Origin: Janthinobacterium psychrotolerans
GTDB taxonomy: Bacteria; Pseudomonadota; Gammaproteobacteria; Burkholderiales; Burkholderiaceae_D
Direction of reading: 5' to 3'
NCBI RefSeq assembly: GCF_001677885.1
Contig: NZ_LOCQ01000057.1
Coordinates: forward strand, 124,001 to 188,000
Length of the DNA: 64,000 nucleotides
The notes under the pieces were generated by a model that did no database searches, had not been told where the DNA came from, and was given only the letters and a program-made list of their open reading frames with translations. Within the stretch, counting starts at the first letter, position 1; each line of letters begins with the position of its first letter. Positions 44,686 to 52,805 of the stretch are shown here, one piece after another. Both the position numbers and the translations under genes were made by a program.

Positions 44686-45528
44686 ATGCCCTCTCTTTTT
44701 CCACCTGTGCTGGCCGTGCTGCTGGCCGCGCCCATGCTGGCGCAGGCGCAAGGTCCGGCGCCGTTCCGCCTGTTTGCCAACACCTATTATGTGGGCACGC
44801 AGGACGCCAGCTCGGTGCTGATTACCTCGAATGTAGGCCATGTGCTGATCGACGCCGGCCTGCCGGAGTCAGCTGCCACCATCATCGCCAATATCGCCGC
44901 GCTGGGCTTTCGCATCGAAGACGTGAAAATGATCATGAATTCGCACGGCCATGCCGAGCATGCGGGCGGCGTGGCCGAACTGCAGCGGCGCAGCGATGCG
45001 CTGGTCTACGCCAGCCCGTCGTCGGCGCTGGATCTGGCGGCCGGCGAAGTGGGGCCGGACGATCCGCAATACCATGCGGCCGCCACATTTCCACCGGTGA
45101 GCGACATGCGCCTGGCGCGCGATGGCAACCATTACACGGTCGGTCCAATCAGGCTCACCGCGCATGCCACTGCCGGCCATACGCCGGGCGGCCTGTCGTG
45201 GAGCTGGCAATCGTGCGAGGCCAACCGCTGCCTGGACATGGTCTATGCGGACAGCCTGGAGCCGGTGTCGCGCCCCGGCTTCAGATTCAGCGCCAGCAGC
45301 GAGTATCCGAACGCGCTGGACGACTTTGCGCACAGCTTCGAGGTACTGGAAAAACTGCCTTGCGATGTGCTGGTCTCGGCGCTGCCGCAGGCATCAACGC
45401 TGTGGCAAAGGCTGGCGGCCAGCGCCGACAAGGGGCCGGACGCCTTTGTCGATGCGGGCGCCTGCCGCGCCTATGCGGCGGCGGCGCGCGCCGCGCTGGC
45501 CACGCGGCTGGCCAGCGAAAAACCGTAA
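44686..45528 (+). CDS. Subclass-B3-like metallo-beta-lactamase fold protein with altered zinc site
   Basis: 280-aa secreted MBL-fold protein with a signal peptide (about 1-21, ending AQA). Subclass B3 features: VLIDAGLPESA, MNSHGHAEHAGG (His87, His89, Glu91, His92), AGHTPGGLSWSW (His165), two Cys in SCEANRC and MVYADSLEPVS. The usual HxHxDH Asp is Glu here (91), and the Zn2 His expected in xPHPxAS is Leu233 (SALPQAS). The Zn1 triad His87/His89/His165 is intact. So the protein may be mono-zinc or non-hydrolytic. True lactamase activity is uncertain. Confidence 0.82.
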   Translation: MPSLFPPVLAVLLAAPMLAQAQGPAPFRLFANTYYVGTQDASSVLITSNVGHVLIDAGLPESAATIIANIAALGFRIEDVKMIMNSHGHAEHAGGVAELQRRSDALVYASPSSALDLAAGEVGPDDPQYHAAATFPPVSDMRLARDGNHYTVGPIRLTAHATAGHTPGGLSWSWQSCEANRCLDMVYADSLEPVSRPGFRFSASSEYPNALDDFAHSFEVLEKLPCDVLVSALPQASTLWQRLAASADKGPDAFVDAGACRAYAAAARAALATRLASEKP

Positions 45529-45602
45529 ATGCACGCCCAGCCGTACGCGCCTGCCGGACGCACTTCTGCTAATCTGCCGCCATCTTTACAATGAGGACCG
45601 CC

Positions 45603-46073
45603 ATGTTGACATTTTCCAGAGCCGTTTCCATCCTGGGCGCCGCCGCCGTGATCGCCGGCTGCGCGCAAACCCCGCCCGCCAGCCAGGGCGCCGGCGCCCC
45701 TGTCGCCAGCGCATCGGCCAGGCCGGCGCCGCCGCTGGCCGGCACCACCTGGAAACTCAAACAGCTCAACGGCCAGCCAGTGACGCGCACCGCGCCGCGC
45801 CAGCGCGACGTGACCATCGGGTTCAATAACGGCCGTGTCAGCGGCCACAGCGGCTGCAACCAGATGATGGGCGCCTACGGCACCAACGGCAGCAGCACGC
45901 TGACGTTTTCGCAGTTCGCCGGCACCATGATGGCCTGCGAAAAGGCCGACATGGACCTGGAAAACCAGCTGCTGAAAAGCCTGGGCACCGTCAACGGCTA
46001 CCGCTTTGACGGGCAGCAGCTGCTGCTGTTGAAGGATGGCGTGGCGGTGGCGCGATATGAGGCGGTGAAGTAA
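45603..46073 (+). CDS. META-domain lipoprotein (second copy)
   Basis: 156-aa HslJ/META lipoprotein with lipobox VIAGC (about 16-20), a Pro/Ala-rich linker, TTWKLKQLNGQPV, SGHSGCNQMMGAY, GTMMACEKADMDLENQLL and LLLKDGVAVARYEAV. It shares the core layout with the META protein at 32667. ATG 45603 was chosen because AGGACCGCC lies before it. Abuts the convergent epsC stop. Confidence 0.85.
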   Translation: MLTFSRAVSILGAAAVIAGCAQTPPASQGAGAPVASASARPAPPLAGTTWKLKQLNGQPVTRTAPRQRDVTIGFNNGRVSGHSGCNQMMGAYGTNGSSTLTFSQFAGTMMACEKADMDLENQLLKSLGTVNGYRFDGQQLLLLKDGVAVARYEAVK

Positions 46074-47009
46074 TCAATCGTGGCGTGTATGAGCCTGCGA
46101 CACATTGCTGTTCGCCGGCACGCTCTGCGTCAGCCACACATTGCCGCCCACGGTCGACCCGGCGCCGATGGTGATGCGGCCCAGCACGGTGGCGCCGGCG
46201 TAGATCACCACGTCGTCTTCGACGATGGGGTGGCGCGGCGTGCCCTTGATCAGCACGCCCGACTCGTCGGCCGGGAAGCGCTTGGCGCCCAGGGTGACGG
46301 CCTGGTACAGGCGCACGCGCTCGCCGATGATGGCGGTTTCGCCGATCACCACACCGGTGCCATGGTCGATGAAGAAGCTCGCGCCGATCTGCGCGCCCGG
46401 GTGGATGTCGATGCCGGTCAGGGTGTGGGCGATATCGGCCACCAGGCGCGCCAGGAATGGTGAACCCAGCTTGTGCAACTGGTGCGCCAGGCGGTGGTAC
46501 AAAATGGCGATGGTGCCCGGATAGCACAGCATGATCTCGGCCACCGAGGTGGCGGCCGGGTCGCCCGCATAGGCGGCCTGCACGTCGGACACCAGCAGTG
46601 CGCGGATGGCGGGCAGGCTGGCGGCGAAGTCGCGCGTGATCTCGCGTGCTTTCGCCGCCAGCGCGGCGTCATCGCTGGTTTCCGTCCGCGCGCCGCCCGG
46701 GGCTGAAAACAGCAGGCCGCGCCGCACCTGTTCGCTCAGGCGGTTCAGGGTGGTGTTGAGTGTGTCGCCGACAAAATAATCGATGCTTTCATCGGTCAGG
46801 TTGGGCCGCCCGTAATGGGTCGGAAACAGGGCCGCCGACAGGCCGTTGACGATGGTGGTCAATGCCTCGCGCGACGGCAGTTCGCGCACGCGGCCATTGT
46901 GGCGGATCTTGTGCTTTTCTTCGCGCGACACGCGCAGCGCGGCGATCACCGGGCCGAGGTTCCACTGGACCGTGTCGTCGACGCCGGCCGGACTATCTGT
47001 ACTGTGCAT
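46074..47009 (-). CDS. epsC: Serine O-acetyltransferase, EpsC type
   Basis: 311-aa cytosolic acetyltransferase of the EpsC/CysE-related group: helical N-terminus (about 1-200; PAIRALLVSDVQAAYAGDPA, LCYPGTIAILYHRLAHQL), then left-handed beta-helix repeats (GIDIHPGAQIGASFFIDHG, VVIGETAIIGERVRLYQAVT). His in DHGTG is the catalytic-type His. Makes O-acetylserine, the acceptor of sulfide in cysteine synthesis. A palindrome at 47099-47123 lies 90 bp upstream. Confidence 0.9.
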   Translation of the reverse strand: MHSTDSPAGVDDTVQWNLGPVIAALRVSREEKHKIRHNGRVRELPSREALTTIVNGLSAALFPTHYGRPNLTDESIDYFVGDTLNTTLNRLSEQVRRGLLFSAPGGARTETSDDAALAAKAREITRDFAASLPAIRALLVSDVQAAYAGDPAATSVAEIMLCYPGTIAILYHRLAHQLHKLGSPFLARLVADIAHTLTGIDIHPGAQIGASFFIDHGTGVVIGETAIIGERVRLYQAVTLGAKRFPADESGVLIKGTPRHPIVEDDVVIYAGATVLGRITIGAGSTVGGNVWLTQSVPANSNVSQAHTRHD

Positions 47010-47098
47010 GGCTGTTCATTTCAAATAAAACGGCGCGCAGGCCGGGTCGCCCCAGCTTATCGGCTGCCGCCTGCAAACCCAAGGAAGCATTTCATGCA

Positions 47099-47123
47099 TC
47101 GATATGCGAAAAACGCATATCGA
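47099..47123. promoter_or_regulatory. 10-bp palindrome upstream of epsC
   Basis: TCGATATGCG-AAAAA-CGCATATCGA, perfect 10-bp arms. It lies in the divergent gap between epsC and the Bcr/CflA exporter. Its halves recur at the ssuE/flavoprotein divergent region and, as GCATATC, before metN. Operator candidate for sulfur control. Confidence 0.5.
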
Positions 47124-47200
47124 CAGGCGGGCCGGAGCGGCCTCCGACGCCATCCCTGCCACTAGCGTAAAATGGCGGCCTAACAAAAACACTGTGAAAC

Positions 47201-48379
47201 ATGACTAAATTATTAACCTGGATATTGGCGGGCCTGGCGATGGTCGGACCGCTGGCCATCGATACCTACCTGCCGTCTTTCCCCGCCATCGTCACCGATT
47301 TTAACGCCAGCCCGCTGCTGGTGCAGCAGACCCTGAGCTTTTTCCTGTTTTGCTTTGCCTTCATGATGCTGTTCTACGGCACCCTGTCCGACTCCTTCGG
47401 CCGCCGCCCGGTGATCCTGGTCTCGCTGGTGCTGTACGTGATCGCCTCGGTCGGCGCCGCGCTGGCGCCGTCGCTCGGTTGGCTGCTGGCCTGGCGCGTG
47501 CTGCAGGGCCTGTCGGCCGGCGCCGGTTCGGTGATCGGCCGCGCCATCGTGCAGGACCGCTACGCGGGCGCCGAAGCGCAAAAAATCCTGTCGCACATCA
47601 TGATGGTGTTCGCGCTGGCGCCGGCAATCGCGCCCGTGCTGGGCGGCTGGCTGCAGGTGGGCCTGGGCTGGCGCTGGATCTTCTGGTTCCTCGGCGCCTT
47701 CGGCGTGCTGATGTTTGTCGTCGTCTGGCGCGCGCTGCCGGAAAGCCTGCCGAAGGAACAGCGCCACGCCTTCCACCTGGGCAGCATCGCCGTCAACTAC
47801 TGGAGCGTGCTGCGCCACCGCCAGTTCCTGCTGCTGTCGACCGCCATCGGCGCGGCCTTCGGCGGCTTCGCCCTGTATATCGGCTCGGCCGCCTACTTCA
47901 TCATCAATATCCTGCACCTGCCCGAAACGGCGTTTGCCTGGCTGTTCATTCCTTTGATCAGCGGCATGGTGTTCGGTTCGGCCCTGTCGAGCAAGATCGC
48001 CCACCGCTACAGCCAGCGCCAGATGGTGTGGGCCGGTTTTGCCCTGATGCTGGTGGCGGCGGCCGTCAATATCGTCTACAACTACTTCTTTGCCGCCGAA
48101 GTGCCGTGGGCCGTGCTGCCGCTGTTCTTCTACTCGTTCGCCCTGTCGCTGGCGATGCCGCCGATGACATTGATGGCGCTGAACCACTTCCCCAACAACA
48201 GCGGCCTGGCCTCGTCGATGCAGTCGTTTATCCAGATGCTGCTGTTCGCGCTGGTGTCGGGACTGGTGGCGCCGCTGCTGTTCGACAGCGCCTTGAACCT
48301 GGCGTATGGGGTGATGGGCGGACTGGTGGTGGCGCTGGTGTGCTGGGTGCTGGCGCAAGGGATGCGTAGGTCGGATTAG
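47201..48379 (+). CDS. Bcr/CflA-type MFS drug exporter
   Basis: 392-aa inner-membrane transporter with twelve hydrophobic segments. Family pattern: MVGPLAIDTYLPSFPAIVTDF, the loop SDSFGRRPVILVSLVLYV (motif A) and RVLQGLSAGAGSVIGRAIVQD, typical of the Bcr/CflA drug-resistance clade. A repeat element begins at 48366 and supplies the last three residues (RSD) and stop codon, so the natural C-terminus may once have been different. Substrate unknown. Confidence 0.9.
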   Translation: MTKLLTWILAGLAMVGPLAIDTYLPSFPAIVTDFNASPLLVQQTLSFFLFCFAFMMLFYGTLSDSFGRRPVILVSLVLYVIASVGAALAPSLGWLLAWRVLQGLSAGAGSVIGRAIVQDRYAGAEAQKILSHIMMVFALAPAIAPVLGGWLQVGLGWRWIFWFLGAFGVLMFVVVWRALPESLPKEQRHAFHLGSIAVNYWSVLRHRQFLLLSTAIGAAFGGFALYIGSAAYFIINILHLPETAFAWLFIPLISGMVFGSALSSKIAHRYSQRQMVWAGFALMLVAAAVNIVYNYFFAAEVPWAVLPLFFYSFALSLAMPPMTLMALNHFPNNSGLASSMQSFIQMLLFALVSGLVAPLLFDSALNLAYGVMGGLVVALVCWVLAQGMRRSD

Positions 48380-48468
48380 CGCTTCGCGCGTAATCCGACG
48401 CCATTACGCCATTGTTAACGCGGCCAACGGTGGTGTCGGATTACGGCCTTCGGCCTAATCCGACCTAC
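48366..48468. repeat. GTAGGTCGG palindromic repeat, copy 4
   Basis: Left arm GTAGGTCGGATTAGCGCTTCGCG, right arm GGCCTAATCCGACCTAC. Same left arm as copy 1. The right arm carries the CGGCCTTCGGCC hairpin. Inserted across the end of the MFS gene. Confidence 0.9.
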
Positions 48469-48486
48469 GCGACCTGTAATTTGCCA

Positions 48487-48783
48487 TCAGGGCCAAGGAG
48501 CGGGGGTGACGTCGCGATACTGCGCCCCGCCATCCTCCGGTTCGGCTTCATCTTTTTGCGAGGGCTGGCTCAACGGTCCGGCCGGCGAGCGCAGGCCGAG
48601 GATTTCCTTGCGCGTCTCGACGAAGTCGGCCGAACTCAGGGGGTGCTGCTGGTCGGGCCAATGGCCCACGGCCCATTCCTGCAAGGCTTCGAAGCGGCGC
48701 CACAGTTCGGCGATGAACTCGCGGCGCGCCGCTTCCTGCTGTTCGGATGTCTTGTCGGTAACGTCGCCCACATTTGCTTCCAT
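48487..48783 (-). CDS. Small conserved hypothetical protein
   Basis: 98-aa soluble, acidic protein, not assigned to a family. Contains REFIAELWRRFEALQEWAVG and WPDQQHPLSSADFVETRKEI. ATG 48783 follows GGAGCAGCC, better than an upstream GTG-like start. No signal peptide or membrane helix. Next to the AhpD-like gene on the same strand but 86 bp apart. Confidence 0.6.
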   Translation of the reverse strand: MEANVGDVTDKTSEQQEAARREFIAELWRRFEALQEWAVGHWPDQQHPLSSADFVETRKEILGLRSPAGPLSQPSQKDEAEPEDGGAQYRDVTPAPWP

Positions 48784-48869
48784 GGCTGCTCCTGGCTGAT
48801 GGCTGATATATCGTGCCGCCATCTTAAGTATGGCCAGGGACAGCGTCTGTACGCGAACGAACGCTCAGA

Positions 48870-49310
48870 CTACACCGGCATCTTGCCGAAACCCACGGCC
48901 AGGCGGTTCCAGGTATTGATGGCGCCGATGGCCAGGGTGACGTTGACCATTTCGGCCGGTGTCAGTTCCGCCGCCAGCGCCGCATACACGTCGTCGGACG
49001 GATGGGCTTGCGCGATCAGGGTCTGCGCTTCGGTCCAGGCCAGCACCGCGCGCTCGCGCGGCGTGAAGAACGGCGTTTCGCGCCAGACCGATACCGCATA
49101 CAGGCGGCGCTCGGTTTCGCCGGCCTTGCGCGCATCGCTGGTGTGCATGTCGACGCAAAACGCGCAGCCGTTGATCTGCGAGGCCCGCAGTCGAATCAGC
49201 TCGATCAGCGAATGCTCGATGCCCAGTTTGGCGATGGCCGCTTCCAGTGCATACATGGCCTTGTTGGCGTCGGGCGAAGCGACTGCGAAGTCGATGCGTT
49301 GCTGTGTCAT
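48870..49310 (-). CDS. AhpD/CMD-family protein
   Basis: 146-aa all-alpha protein of the carboxymuconolactone decarboxylase/AhpD family with the redox pair CAFCVDMH (about 49-56) and preceding LIELIRLRASQINGC. Members with CxxC are alkylhydroperoxidase-like. It is divergent from the MocR gene at 49405, a frequent arrangement in which MocR controls it. Confidence 0.9.
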   Translation of the reverse strand: MTQQRIDFAVASPDANKAMYALEAAIAKLGIEHSLIELIRLRASQINGCAFCVDMHTSDARKAGETERRLYAVSVWRETPFFTPRERAVLAWTEAQTLIAQAHPSDDVYAALAAELTPAEMVNVTLAIGAINTWNRLAVGFGKMPV

Positions 49311-49404
49311 GATGATGTTCCTCGGTCAGTTGGAGATGCACCATTGTAGAATCGCGGCAACGGGCCATGGCAGGCCAATGTTCACGGAAAACAGCAGACC
49401 ATTC

Positions 49405-50847
49405 ATGGAACTACATATCAGCCTGGAAGGCCGGCGCGACCTGGGCGGCCAGTTGTACCGCCAGTTGCGCGAGGCGATCACCGCCGGGCGCCTGGCCGAC
49501 GGCCAGCAGCTGCCGCCGTCACGCCTGCTGGCCAGCCAGCTGGGGCTGTCGCGCAAGACGGTGTCGGACGTCTATGACCGGCTCGCCTATGAACAGCTGC
49601 TGGTGGGCAAGGTGGGTGTCGGCAGCTTCGTGCAGGCGCCATCAGCCGCGCCACTGCCCCGCCCCGGCGGCGCGCCGCTTGCCAGCAGCGAACGCCTGGC
49701 GCGCTGGGAGGCGACGGCGCGGCCGCTGGTGCAAGGGCCGCGCAGCGGCTTTGCGCGCTACGCGTTTATCGGCGGGCGCGCCACCCCTGCCCTGTTTCCA
49801 CACGACCAATGGCGGCGCTGCGTGCAGGCCGCGCTGCGCCAGGAACGCGGCGAGCGCGGCAACTATGGGCCGGTGGCCGGGTTGCCAGAGCTGCGCGCGG
49901 CGATCGCCGGCCACGCCGCCTTTACCCGGGGCATAGTCTGCACGCCGGAGCAGATCCTGGTGACCAATGGCGCCCAGCAGGCCTTGTCGCTGCTGGCAAA
50001 CACCCTGCTGGACGCTGGCGACACGGTGGTGGTGGAGGAACCCGGTTATCCGATGGCGCGCCAGCTGTTCGAGGCCACGGGCGCGCGGGTGGTCGGCGTG
50101 GAGGTGGACCAGGAAGGCATGCTGGTGGCGCAGATTCCCGACAGCGCCAGGCTGGTCTATGCGACGCCGACCCACCAGTTTCCGCTCGGTATGCCGATGA
50201 GCATGGCGCGCCGCCAGGCGCTGCTGGCGCGCGCGGGCGAGCTGGGCGCCATCATTATCGAGGACGACTACGACAGCGCGTTTCGCTACGAAGGCCGGCC
50301 CACGGATTCGCTGCAAAGCATGGACCGCCACGGCCTGGTGGCCCATGTGGGCAGTTTTTCCAAGACCATGCTGCCGGAATTGCGCATGGGCTATGTGGTG
50401 CTGCCGACAGCGCTGGTGCGCGCCGTGCAAACAGTGAAACACCTGACCGACTGGCACACGCCCACCTTGATGCAACTGGCGCTGGCGCGCTTTATCGACG
50501 AAGGCCACCTGCAGCGCCATATACGCCGCTGCCACGCGGTGTACGCGGGCCGGCGCGAGCGGCTGCGGCACTGGTTCGGCGGCCCGCTGGCGCCGTGGTT
50601 CGAACTGGTGCCGACCGCGGCCGGCTTCCATGTGGCGGCGCTGGTGCGCGACCATGTGCGGCTCGACATGGCTGAACTGCTGCGCCGCGCCCGGCGGGCC
50701 GACGTGGGGCTGCTGTCGATCGCGCCGTTTTACCATGGAACGCCGCGCCGGCACGGACTGTACCTGGGCTATGGCGCCATCGATACGCTCGATATCGATG
50801 CGGCGCTCGGCATCGTGCAGGGTATCCTGGCCGATATGGCCGCCTGA
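49405..50847 (+). CDS. MocR-family transcriptional regulator
   Basis: 480-aa GntR/aminotransferase fusion. N-terminal winged helix (LGGQLYRQLREAITAGRLADG, LPPSRLLASQLGLSRKTV), linker, then fold-type I aminotransferase domain with NYGPVAGLPELRAAIA, TNGAQQALSLLANTLL, EDDYDSAFRYEG and the PLP-Lys motif VGSFSKTMLPELRMGY. An in-frame ATG at 49378 is an equal alternative. Resembles PdxR/MocR proteins that sense PLP or amino acids; the divergent AhpD gene is its likely target. Confidence 0.9.
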   Translation: MELHISLEGRRDLGGQLYRQLREAITAGRLADGQQLPPSRLLASQLGLSRKTVSDVYDRLAYEQLLVGKVGVGSFVQAPSAAPLPRPGGAPLASSERLARWEATARPLVQGPRSGFARYAFIGGRATPALFPHDQWRRCVQAALRQERGERGNYGPVAGLPELRAAIAGHAAFTRGIVCTPEQILVTNGAQQALSLLANTLLDAGDTVVVEEPGYPMARQLFEATGARVVGVEVDQEGMLVAQIPDSARLVYATPTHQFPLGMPMSMARRQALLARAGELGAIIIEDDYDSAFRYEGRPTDSLQSMDRHGLVAHVGSFSKTMLPELRMGYVVLPTALVRAVQTVKHLTDWHTPTLMQLALARFIDEGHLQRHIRRCHAVYAGRRERLRHWFGGPLAPWFELVPTAAGFHVAALVRDHVRLDMAELLRRARRADVGLLSIAPFYHGTPRRHGLYLGYGAIDTLDIDAALGIVQGILADMAA

Positions 50848-51450
50848 TTATCTGACTTTCCAGCGGTAATGCCCGGTAACGGGATAGGCAAACAGGATGT
50901 TTTCTTCTTTGGTGCCCGCGCCGATATTGTGGATGATCAGCGGCACGCCGCCGGCCTGCCTGTCGCTGACAATGCCGATATGCGTGAGATTGCCCGGCAG
51001 CATCCAGGTGACGATATCGCCCGGCTTGTAGTTGCGGCCGTCCTTGCTGACCGGCAGGCTGCTGCCGTGGCGGCCGAAAAACGTCGCCAGGTTGGGCACG
51101 CGCCGGTGGTCGATATTGCGGTCCGGCGCCTTCATCTGCCAGCGGCCCTGCTTCTGGTAGACCGCCCACGCCTGCCGCATGTCCTGGTGCACCAGCACCT
51201 GCAAGTCCGCGCCCAGCTTGCGGTAGGCGCGCACCACCACGTCGGTGCAGACGCCGCGCTCGATCGGCACGTCGCCACCCGGATAGGCCAGGCGCTCGTA
51301 GCGCGGATCGTAAGAGAGCGTGACACCGACCTGGCTGCGGGCGGCATCGACCAGGCCGGTGGCCGGCGCCGCATGGACAGCGGGCAAGACGGCCTGCGTG
51401 ATGGCAAGCAAGAGGATGGGGAAGATTTTGACCAGCATGAGTCGGTGCAT
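50848..51450 (-). CDS. DUF1287 secreted protein
   Basis: 200-aa exported protein: signal peptide (about 1-28, ending VHA), then DUF1287 with GVCTDVVVRAYRKLGADLQ and GDIVTWMLPGNLTHIGIVSD, an NlpC/P60-like Cys-His arrangement (Cys in GVCTD, His in LTHIGI). Probably a periplasmic peptidase-fold enzyme of unknown specificity. Its stop codon abuts the MocR stop. No ribosome site was seen for ATG 51450. Confidence 0.85.
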   Translation of the reverse strand: MHRLMLVKIFPILLLAITQAVLPAVHAAPATGLVDAARSQVGVTLSYDPRYERLAYPGGDVPIERGVCTDVVVRAYRKLGADLQVLVHQDMRQAWAVYQKQGRWQMKAPDRNIDHRRVPNLATFFGRHGSSLPVSKDGRNYKPGDIVTWMLPGNLTHIGIVSDRQAGGVPLIIHNIGAGTKEENILFAYPVTGHYRWKVR

Positions 51451-51614
51451 CAATCGGCAAAAGACCGACTGTACACCGTCAGAAAGCAGGACGGCGCGCG
51501 CGCTGAATCACTGCATGTTTGCCGGGCATATGGAACAAATGTTCCATGGAGCTTTCAATGTGATTGCCATAGACTCCGACTTCACCCTTGTGATTGCCAA
51601 CAAATAAGCCAACA

Positions 51615-52166
51615 ATGAAAAAGCGAACAAAGATTATTATTTCCGGATTGGCTGGCATTATCATCATGCCAGTGTGGATCTACACATTTTACCTGCTGTT
51701 TTTTGACAAATCGGAAGGCAAATCCGGGGAAATCGGAAAATCCGCGATTACAATCCAGGAGGGAATCTTGAGCGACGTCGGCCCTTCAAATAGCCATGGA
51801 ATCATATTCTCAATGACAGAGTATTCACATCTGGTGATTGGCGATAATGAGCTCAAGGAACTGAGAATCGTCGATGAACTACGAAATTCACTGTCCGATG
51901 CAATGCGTAAAAGATGTACCCTGTACATCTACAACAGCACCATTGTCGGCATCAAGCTTTCCAATGGAAGAACTTATTGCGCGAATTACAAGCTCGGCGG
52001 CTTGTGGCACTTCCTGGGCTGGCTGTTGGTCATATTGGGCGTCCCGCTTATCTTTGCTTTGGGACTCGGAATATTATGTTTGATAGGTGGTTACGGCCTG
52101 ATCAAGCGCGGTAAAATCTACTCCTGCGCCTCCAATGTACCTGATGGGGTTATTCTCACTGCCTGA
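51615..52166 (+). CDS. Hypothetical two-helix membrane protein in an AT-richer islet
   Basis: 183-aa protein, no family recognised. A first hydrophobic helix (IIISGLAGIIIMPVWIYTFYLLFF, about residues 6-29, given as a span) and a C-terminal pair (about 133-160). The middle carries IVDELRNSLSDAMRKRCTL. Codon use is AT-richer than in every neighbour, suggesting recent acquisition. ATG 51615 is the first ATG; no strong ribosome site. Confidence 0.6.
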   Translation: MKKRTKIIISGLAGIIIMPVWIYTFYLLFFDKSEGKSGEIGKSAITIQEGILSDVGPSNSHGIIFSMTEYSHLVIGDNELKELRIVDELRNSLSDAMRKRCTLYIYNSTIVGIKLSNGRTYCANYKLGGLWHFLGWLLVILGVPLIFALGLGILCLIGGYGLIKRGKIYSCASNVPDGVILTA

Positions 52167-52303
52167 AAATGAAAGGCTTTGCAGGTGGCTTGCGACGGAT
52201 GCACAGCTGGAGCGTGCCGGTCAAGAGCGGCGATGTCCTGTGACGTAACAGGAGCCTGCGCTATACTCGGCGCCTTGATTCATTTACAGAAAGCTCCTTA
52301 CCC

Positions 52304-52786
52304 ATGTCCACAGCGGCCGAATTCTTCCACGCGATACTGCGCGCGGCGATCGATGAAATCAAGTCCCGCAATATCCCCGTCTACACGTTTGCCTTCCACC
52401 ACGACCATCCGGGGCGCGCCGTCTCGGTCTGCGTCGATACGAAAGCGAGCTCGCAGCGGTCGGTGCAGGAGTCCAATACGGTCTGCCTCGAGTATTTCAT
52501 GGAAGCGCTGGCCGACGGCGACCTGAAGGAGGCCAGCCAGTGGCCGGCCAATGGCGGCAGGAGCCTGACCCTGGCCGACTTCGCCGCGGTCAATATCGCG
52601 CGCCAGGAAATCGGCGATGTGCGCGTCAACAAGCAGTTTCATGGCCAGATGATACGGGCCGTGCTGGCGTTCCAGGATGAGATCGCCAGCCTGTCGCAGG
52701 AGCCTGCCGAGCTGCTGCTGACCTGCTCGGGGCCGGACGAAGAAGTCGAGTATGTCTGGTCGCTGCCGCCGGGCGTCCAGCAATAA
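52304..52786 (+). CDS. Hypothetical protein
   Basis: 160-aa soluble protein with normal genomic codon use. Pattern IDEIKSRNIPVYTFAFHHDHP near the N-terminus is reminiscent of DUF4303-like proteins, but I cannot confirm the family. No signal peptide or membrane helix. Stands alone between the AT-rich hypothetical and the convergent sensor kinase. Confidence 0.65.
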   Translation: MSTAAEFFHAILRAAIDEIKSRNIPVYTFAFHHDHPGRAVSVCVDTKASSQRSVQESNTVCLEYFMEALADGDLKEASQWPANGGRSLTLADFAAVNIARQEIGDVRVNKQFHGQMIRAVLAFQDEIASLSQEPAELLLTCSGPDEEVEYVWSLPPGVQQ

Positions 52787-52805
52787 CTGCCCACCGCCGC
52801 GCGCC

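Noticed and set aside
22910..48468. Dispersed GTAGGTCGG repeats as a CRISPR array
   Set aside because: Copies are many kb apart, palindromic and without spacers or cas genes.
48412..49404. Upstream extension of the MocR reading frame by over 300 codons
   Set aside because: It runs through a repeat and antisense to two real genes; the winged helix starts at about 49405.
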